Below are positions 58,134 to 64,000 of a DNA stretch of 64,000 nt, piece after piece; within the stretch, counting starts at the first letter, position 1; each line of letters opens with the position of its first letter. The stretch is from Plantago ovata (lineage: Eukaryota > Streptophyta > Magnoliopsida > Lamiales > Plantaginaceae): assembly GCA_028274465.1 (NCBI GenBank), contig CM051455.1, positions 124,407,462 through 124,471,461 on the forward strand, given 5' to 3'. The notes under the pieces are model-generated. The model did not search any database. It had not been told where the DNA came from and worked only from the letters and a program-made list of their open reading frames with translations. The translations under genes were made by a program, and so were the position numbers.

Positions 58134-58543
58134 GAAATCATGCCATGGGAATGGAGCATTCCCGTATGATTACTATGAAGTATTGGAGGGGGATCAATTA
58201 CAACCATGTCAAGAAGAGTGACCTCGTTAGATGTGCGTTCGAGCCACGAGCTCTTGCAGCAACGTCGTGGATTATCCAAGAGGAGGATCTAGAGTACACC
58301 TGGAGTGAGGACTCCTATGCCTATTCATGCACCACTGAAGGGACAGAAACCATTATTACGTCAGCAATCCATCATAAGGACTGCAAAGTTCGTGTGAACT
58401 GGAAGGCACCGGGACGATCTTGCCGCGACGGATTCAATCTTGAGTTTACTGTTGCTAGAAGGTTCCGAAGCGCTAGCTTGGTTCCAAAAAATAAGGACAT
58501 GGGTGCCCAGCCCCTCGTTGGGGTTCCCCTTGACTGCCTCTAA
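58103..58543 (+). CDS. C3 accessory ORF2 (unknown protein)
   Basis: Counterpart of C2 28297-28704. The frame is open behind the acceptor-like site; possible starts are ATG 58145 (MGMEHSRMITMKYW) or the next Met. It includes RCAFEPRALAATSWIIQEED, EYTWSEDSYAYSCTTEG, VNWKAPGRSCRDGFN and VARRFRSASLVPK, and ends VGVPLDCL then TAA, exactly as in C2. The N-terminal part differs by a short insertion. Changes between the copies are mostly conservative (D/E, K/R, S/T, I/L), which hints at past selection on this frame. No family is recognised. Confidence 0.5.
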   Translation: MSYEVLTVVCRNHAMGMEHSRMITMKYWRGINYNHVKKSDLVRCAFEPRALAATSWIIQEEDLEYTWSEDSYAYSCTTEGTETIITSAIHHKDCKVRVNWKAPGRSCRDGFNLEFTVARRFRSASLVPKNKDMGAQPLVGVPLDCL

Positions 58544-58649
58544 AGGGAGCATCATATAGACATCGGGAGCATCAACTGTAGAGAATGTGGTCGACATAGG
58601 AAAAGATGGAAGACAACCTCTGAATACCCGAGCAGCTTGCTGTAACCTC

Positions 58650-58865
58650 CACGGGGTGTAAAAAATTGTAGAGGGAGGCTCTGATACCACTACCCTTACC
58701 CCTTCAATAGTTCACAACCTATTGGAGAGATACCGGGTGGAAGATTCCATAACAGAGGCGGCCAATCTTGAAGATTCTCTTCGACACTGCAACTCTACTA
58801 GTGAGGATGTGCGTGACAGTAGTGACAATGAAGACAATAGGGACAATGATGATACAGATGGTTGA
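58650..58865 (+). CDS. C3 accessory ORF3 (acidic, unknown)
   Basis: Contains YRVEDSITEAANLEDSL and VRDSSDNEDNRDNDDTDG, then TGA as in C2. No ATG precedes it in frame, so it may be an exon joined to ORF2 or a decayed part of it. Confidence 0.4.
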
Positions 58866-60501
58866 ATTGGTCCTATCCGATCTATTAATGGAACTACCGC
58901 CACTACCACAAGCCCCGATGATCATATATAAGGCTCCCAGAGCAGTCCCAATAACCCACAAGCAGCATACTCAGCCGACCGAGGCCAAACCATGGGGTAA
59001 CATCTAGTATCACATCTTATTTCCTCATTTTCTTACTGCTAGGGACTAGCGTCAAGTGATCTAGTGTTGTTAGTTTGGAGCTTGGTATTGGTAGGATGAG
59101 TATAGTACCTTGCATATTTTATCCGTCTGCATTTGCATTTGTACGTTTACTGCTTTCTTAGATTTTTTTAGGTTGCATTCACTACATTCATCCTAGGATA
59201 GTCTTGCATGTTTTATATGGAGTTTATTGCCGAATTTTTTGAACTTTTTTATTGGGTAGATCAACTAACTATGCCTTTAATCGTATGCTTCATCTCTATG
59301 AATTTGTTTGAGGATTTTCTCGCTTGGCTTGTCACATTTATGTATTGCACTTAGTTAAGCTTGGTAGTCTAGACATCACTTAGTGGTGTTTTCTCTACTA
59401 CTGCGGTTCACGAAGGCCTTTATAATAGGATGATGCATGTTAGGGTCTTATGGTTGTTTTCCCGAGTAATTATGTACCTAAGAGGCAACAAGTCTTCACC
59501 ATGCTTTGAGATTGCTAAATGCCTAGGAAGGAGGTAGTGTGAGGTTGTGTGATCCTTTGTTTATAACCTATTCTTCCAAATAGGTTTGGGGAGGGGGTTA
59601 CACCATCATTAGACTTGTTTTTCGTTTTTCATTTCCGTATTGTGAGTTTATTTTTCCTTTCTCGTAAATTTTGTACTCCAACCTATTCTTTCGAATAGGT
59701 TTGGGGAATTCGTGTGAGTCATTTTCTCTCTTTTTGTTATGCTACTGCTGGCTAAAAATCAAAAAAAAAAAAGAAAGAAAAATTCCAGGAAAAAAGAAAA
59801 AAAGAAAAAAAAAGGAAACTGGAAAGAAAAAAAAGAAAAAAAGAGAAAAGAACCCAAAAAAGCAAAGAAGGGTCCAAAAAAAGAAAGCCAAATAGCAGTT
59901 TAGCAAAGTGTTGTGTCTCATTTTCCAATTCTTGTAATGTTCGTAATCGTGTTGTAATTTTCTATTTTTTGTCTTTTGTTTTTGAGTGTCATCTTTTCTA
60001 GACCACCCTCGTCCTGCCATTCAGGAAGTGGTGAATATCTTAAGGCTTTGCTTGAGAGATGGGTAGAATAGGGGAGTGTTATCTTTTATAGGGAACCCTC
60101 CTTCGTTTGATGAGAGCCAGTACTGGTTCGACCTCTTTTGAGGAAAAGTCTTAACTTGGTGAACAGCAGTAAGTCCTCAGTTTCATAGGTACGGGACAAC
60201 CATTCGTATCTTAGCATGCTTCATTACGTCGTCATTGACTAGGTCCAGGTAGAGAATGTTACGAGAGACTATCTTGCCTTGACATAAGTGCTTATGTGGA
60301 TCTGTATAAGTCAACCGAGGTATTCTTCAACCTATATTCATGCTTTGATTTATATGGTTTTTGTTCATATGTTATTTGATAGATTCAGTAGATTAGTTCA
60401 TTTTATTTGGCATGAGACTCCATTTTCTGTGTTGCATTGTTTTTTGCATTAGAGTCTAGCTTAGTTGCTTGAGGACAAGCAAAGGTTCGGTTTTGAGAGT
60501 T
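58866..60501 (+). other. C3 3' non-coding region
   Basis: Two hairpins with AACCTATTC arms (59565-59586 with one mismatch, 59680-59701 perfect) flank the start of an almost pure A/G stretch (59756-59893). The polypurine tract lies just before 60502. No gene is supported. Confidence 0.75.
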
Positions 60502-61811
60502 TGATGAATGTGTATTTTACACTTTCATTTGAGTCTTTTTCACCTATTTTAGCTATCCTCTATGTTAATTAAGCTATATTTTAGTGCATTTTATTAGAAT
60601 AGTGTCAAGTTTCCCTTTAGTTTTTATTTTACAGGTTTTGGTTGAAAAACGAGGATTTCCGGGCAATTATATTGAAGTTGACAAGGAATTGGTGTTCCAG
60701 AAGCCTATTTGGAGTATCTGAACGTTTCCGGATAGGATTTGGAGTCTAGGGGTAGAATCTGGAGGTTAGAAGGCCACTAGAAGTCAGAAACCGAGTCCGA
60801 AAAGGGGAAGAATTCCAAAAACGCGTCGAAAACGCGGAATTCCGTGAATTTTACTCCCGGGCGAATCGCCCGGGACGTGGGTCGAATCGCCCCACACCAG
60901 GCGAATCGCCCGGTGTGTGGGGCCCTTCGCCCCACACAAATTCGAAGCCTATATATAGTTGCTCAGTTTTTCTCCGAAATTCATATTTTTGCACACCTAT
61001 TCTCTCACCTTTCTCTGTAGTTTTAGGTAGGAACTTCCCAGAGCCTGTTCTGGGGGTTCGTAGCTTAGGAGATACTTTTTCATAGCAGTTTGGAGATTGT
61101 AAGATCGCGATTCTTCGGAGACTGACAACCTTCGGTAACATTGTATCTTACGGTTTATTCTACTTATTTTTATATCTTTCAACATGTTTTCTTCTATGAT
61201 TTCTGTTGATTGCATGACAACTATGAGTAGCTAAACTTATCGTTGGTGGTAGTATGTGAATTCTTAGCGAATGGTTGATAATCATGCTAATGGCTATATC
61301 GCGCATTATACTCCGTGTCATTGCTTTATTTCGTTGATCAGGCGCAGCCTATATCTTCGTATGTTGATTAATTATTATGCACAATTGGACCCTCGTCGAC
61401 CTATGCATATCTATATCTTCGTAGTGTTGAATAATTACGGAACACAATTGGACAGTAGTGTTGACCTGTCAGTATCTATATCTTGGTAGTGTTTAATGAT
61501 TGCAACAGGACAATTGATTGATCAAAGATCTCCATGCAAAACCGAGGAATTTACGCATGATTATTAACCCGTTATGCTTTGAAGGACCATACTATCACCA
61601 ATCTCTATTATCTGTTAGAAAAACCTTTGCTATACCGTCTGCTGTTTTATATTCTTTAATTAAATTAGATAAAGCTAGTTATAGTCCTTAGAGAACGACA
61701 CTCGAGGTCATTCTACTACTACACTACGGTTTTCGTTGTAGTCGTGAATTGCCTTTGGCTAAATAACAAATTTATTTGATTAATCGGGACCGACAATCCT
61801 GCGTTGCATCA
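60502..61811 (+). repeat. LTR shared by C3 and C4
   Basis: 1310 bp, four palindrome units (60857-60935) and TATA box 60950-60957. Closest to the C3 5' LTR. It serves as 3' LTR of C3 and 5' LTR of C4. Confidence 0.92.
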
Positions 61812-63772
61812 AACCCTCCAAGGATCGTATGAGGGGACCGGCTATTGTTCTTTTGTCTGCAACTCGAGATCTGGAAATCCAGAACCACGCATTCCAACAA
61901 CTTCCGAGGTTCTATGGCTTATCAAGGGAAGATGTGATGGGGTACTTGCACGATAGCGATGATTTCGTCAACCAACTCCCACGACCCGGAGCTGAAATAA
62001 CAACGGATGAGTTACGGATAAAGATTTTTGCTATGGGACTTGGCGACAGAGCCAAGTCATGGTTAAGTTCTCCATCAGCAGGCTCGCTGGACAGTTGGGA
62101 GAAGGTTTTTTCAGCTTTCATGGAAAAATACTTCCCTCATACCTTGACCACCGCGCTAAAGGCGCAAATCACTGGATTCAAACAGGACTATGATGAGACC
62201 ATCTACACCGCGTTTGAGAGGTTCCAAGATCTCACGAACAAGTGCCCTTACCATGGTTTTGAGCTTTCTGACCTAGTCCAACACTTCTACAATGGACTAA
62301 CCTTCGAAAACCAACAAGTGGTGGATTTCCAATGCCGAGGCAATATTTGGGAGGAAACCGCAGAAGCCGTCTGGGCAGTTTTCGAAAGGCTTGCTAAGGG
62401 TACGCAATTCAAGGACCCAAGAGCGATGGTTAGGATACGTGGACCTGAAGCTCCACCGACTCAAGAAGCCCCTATGTATAGGGGGAATGGGGATCAATTC
62501 GAGTGTTTTACCAACGAATTGAAGCAAGTCCTCAAGAGCGCCACTGGAACAACTGTTTCGAACGAAGTATGCCGAATATGCAAGAACTATGGGCATGGGG
62601 CTCATATGTGTAGATCGGAGCTTGCATATGATGATGGAAACTGGGCTCGAAGAGGCGAAGAGGAAGCCTTTTCTACGGATTTTGGTACTCAAGAAGCTAG
62701 CTACGGACAAGACAGTAGGAATCCTCGAGGTGGATTTTGGAGAAGAGGGTTCCAAAATAATCAAGGATATGCACCGGCTAACCAAACTTATGGACCTAAC
62801 CAAGACCGTAGTAGGCTTAGCTATGGTAATAACAACTGCGAAAACCCCGCTCCGAAAGAGCCACCGAAGTCGAAGTCGGCTCAATTGATGGAGAATTTGC
62901 AAAAGATGGTTGATCACACCCAAAGTTTTCTCAAACGTTATGAAGAAGATTCTGAGAAGACTAGAGCGAGACTTGATAGGTTGGAAGAGAGCACTAGGCT
63001 TTCCCACCAAAAGATGCAAGAGTTGATCGACTGAGGAGCAAGTAGGGAGCAAGGCAAGCTGCCTAGCAACACTGAGAAGTCGAATTCCATTACCTTGGCG
63101 GGTGATCTACCTGATGAAATCACCATCAAAAAGGTTACTAAGTGCGAGTGTTGCAAGAGGGAAGTACTCCCACAGGATAAGGAAGAAGGGAAGGACCTTG
63201 GTTCTGACGATAGTGAAGAGGAGCAAGAGGATCCCGAGCCACTCCCTAAAAGTTTCGATGTTAAGGTCGGGATTGGTGAGCTTGAAGATGTCCGTGCCAC
63301 ACTAGACACGGGATCCTACTCTAACGTGCTCCCTTTGAATGTGTTTGAAAAGAGTAGCCTTGGAAAACTATCTGAGCATAAGGCTATTGTGCAACTAGCG
63401 GATGGATCCTTTGTGAGACCCGAAGGCGTTGTGAAAAATGTGTTGGTCAAGATTGGTGAAACTTCTGTATACACCAATTTAGTAGTTATGCCAGCGTCTG
63501 CACCTGGGACGGGGGTTGTCATTCTCTTGGGGCGAACGTTCTTGACTAAGCTACGCTCCGTGATGGGCATCTACCAAAGAACTTGCACTATTGAAGTGGA
63601 TGGAAAGCAACATGTGTTGCAAGCCATATCTGATCCACCTGATCCGCCTGATAATTCTTACACTACTCACTACTGTTGTCTTGCAGCCTATGTTCTTTCT
63701 TCTTCACAGGTTCGTGGCATGAGGAAGAGATCAATGAAGGGGAACTCTAGTACCCGCAAAAAGAAGAGCTAG
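61812..63772 (+). pseudogene. C4 gag-protease (one stop, 5' end lost)
   Basis: The frame is open from ATG 61829 (MRGPAIVLLSATRDLEIQ), an internal Met of the full gag. Capsid motif FERFQDLTNKCPYHGFEL, knuckle CRICKNYGHGAHMC (near 62575), Glu/Lys-rich segment, protease site DTGS near 63310, and end SQVRGMRKRSMKGNSSTRKK with TAG. One TGA at 63032-63034 (CGA in other copies) is the only internal break. Still no RT or integrase follows. Confidence 0.9.
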
Positions 63773-63815
63773 GCGCGGACAGGAGTCGAGTCAAAGACTT
63801 TAAACAATGGCGCTA

Positions 63816-63833
63816 TCCGGGAGGCAACCCGGA
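63816..63833 (+). other. Conserved hairpin after gag-pro (C4)
   Basis: TCCGGG, AGGCAA, CCCGGA, identical to C1. The rest of the window (63834-64000) is non-coding and matches C3 57119-57290. Confidence 0.8.
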
Positions 63834-64000
63834 GTTTTTATCGCTTTCTTTACCGCTTTATTGCATGCATTCATTCTTGGACAATTTGCTTCTCATATGT
63901 GAATTTGTTCATCTCTGTGTCGTATGTGTTTATGTTTGAGTGAGATTTTTTGAGTAGTTTTATGAAAAAATTGGTTTCGGGGATTAAAAACCGCGTTTTT

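Larger units (their letters stand above)
53985..61811 (+). mobile_element. C3: Athila-like gag-pro element with accessory ORFs
   Basis: 5' LTR, primer site, 5'-truncated gag-pro, hairpin, promoter-like block, ORF2, ORF3, hairpins and purine tract, then an LTR that is shared with C4. No RT or integrase. The right target-site copy is not visible because internal sequence of C4 follows the second LTR. Confidence 0.9.
61812..64000 (+). mobile_element. C4: Athila-like element, truncated at its start, running off the window
   Basis: Internal sequence begins directly after the LTR with gag, so primer site and gag start are deleted. It continues with gag-pro, the conserved hairpin and the start of the promoter-like block, and leaves the window at 64000. 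Confidence 0.88.

Noticed and set aside
58361-58690. 109-codon frame antisense to ORF2, equally long in C2 (28150-28479)
   Set aside because: It starts with GTG rather than ATG and mirrors a conserved sense frame. The conservative pattern of changes is better explained by the sense ORF.
58679-58690. GCTCTGATACCA, an exact reverse match to the Met primer site, inside C3
   Set aside because: C2 differs at two of twelve positions at the same place, no LTR end is near, and it lies in the ORF3 frame. Chance is likely.

Overview
This is a plant nuclear window, probably from a eudicot, made almost entirely of nested LTR retrotransposons. The evidence is Copia elements primed by initiator tRNA-Met, Athila-like Gypsy LTRs with a plant-type primer site, 5-bp target-site duplications (TSDs) that can be read directly, and a decayed plant SSXT (GIF-type) gene. 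I see no intact host gene, tRNA, rRNA or CRISPR array.

Three families make up the window. Family A is a Copia element of Sirevirus type (LTRs of about 1.57 kb, long gag, pol, and a long extra ORF after pol). Family B is another Copia element (LTRs of about 2.05 kb, one gag-pol frame). Family C is a Gypsy/Athila-like family (LTRs of about 1.25-1.3 kb) whose copies here carry gag plus a protease-like domain and no reverse transcriptase or integrase. Some C copies have accessory ORFs downstream.

Layout: A1 (+) spans 1-39148 and is entered at 1500-2762 by a solo C LTR (C0), at 5222-15084 by B1, and at 21022-34284 by C1. C1 is itself split by C2 (minus strand, 25099-33326). A1 sits inside the gag of A2 (minus strand, 39149-46648), and the long terminal repeat of A2 is split by B2 (42098-46214). 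To the right are an organelle-like, ORF-poor block (46649-49290), a large AT palindrome (49291-49548), and unique DNA holding an SSXT-domain pseudogene (50562-51470, minus strand). After that come a truncated A element (A4), a piece of another A element (A3), and a tandem of C elements (C3 and C4) that share one LTR and run off the window.

Every coding region carries breaks, so nothing here looks autonomous. By their LTRs, A1 is fairly young (13 substitutions counted by eye over about 835 bp) and C2 is younger (about 9 over about 1.24 kb). The most notable signals are in family C: a conserved accessory ORF behind an apparent copy of the LTR promoter motif, variable-number GC palindromes next to the TATA box, and three conserved hairpin types. 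Family A has an array of seven hairpins between pol and its extra ORF. All calls rest on reading the sequence; no database search was run.
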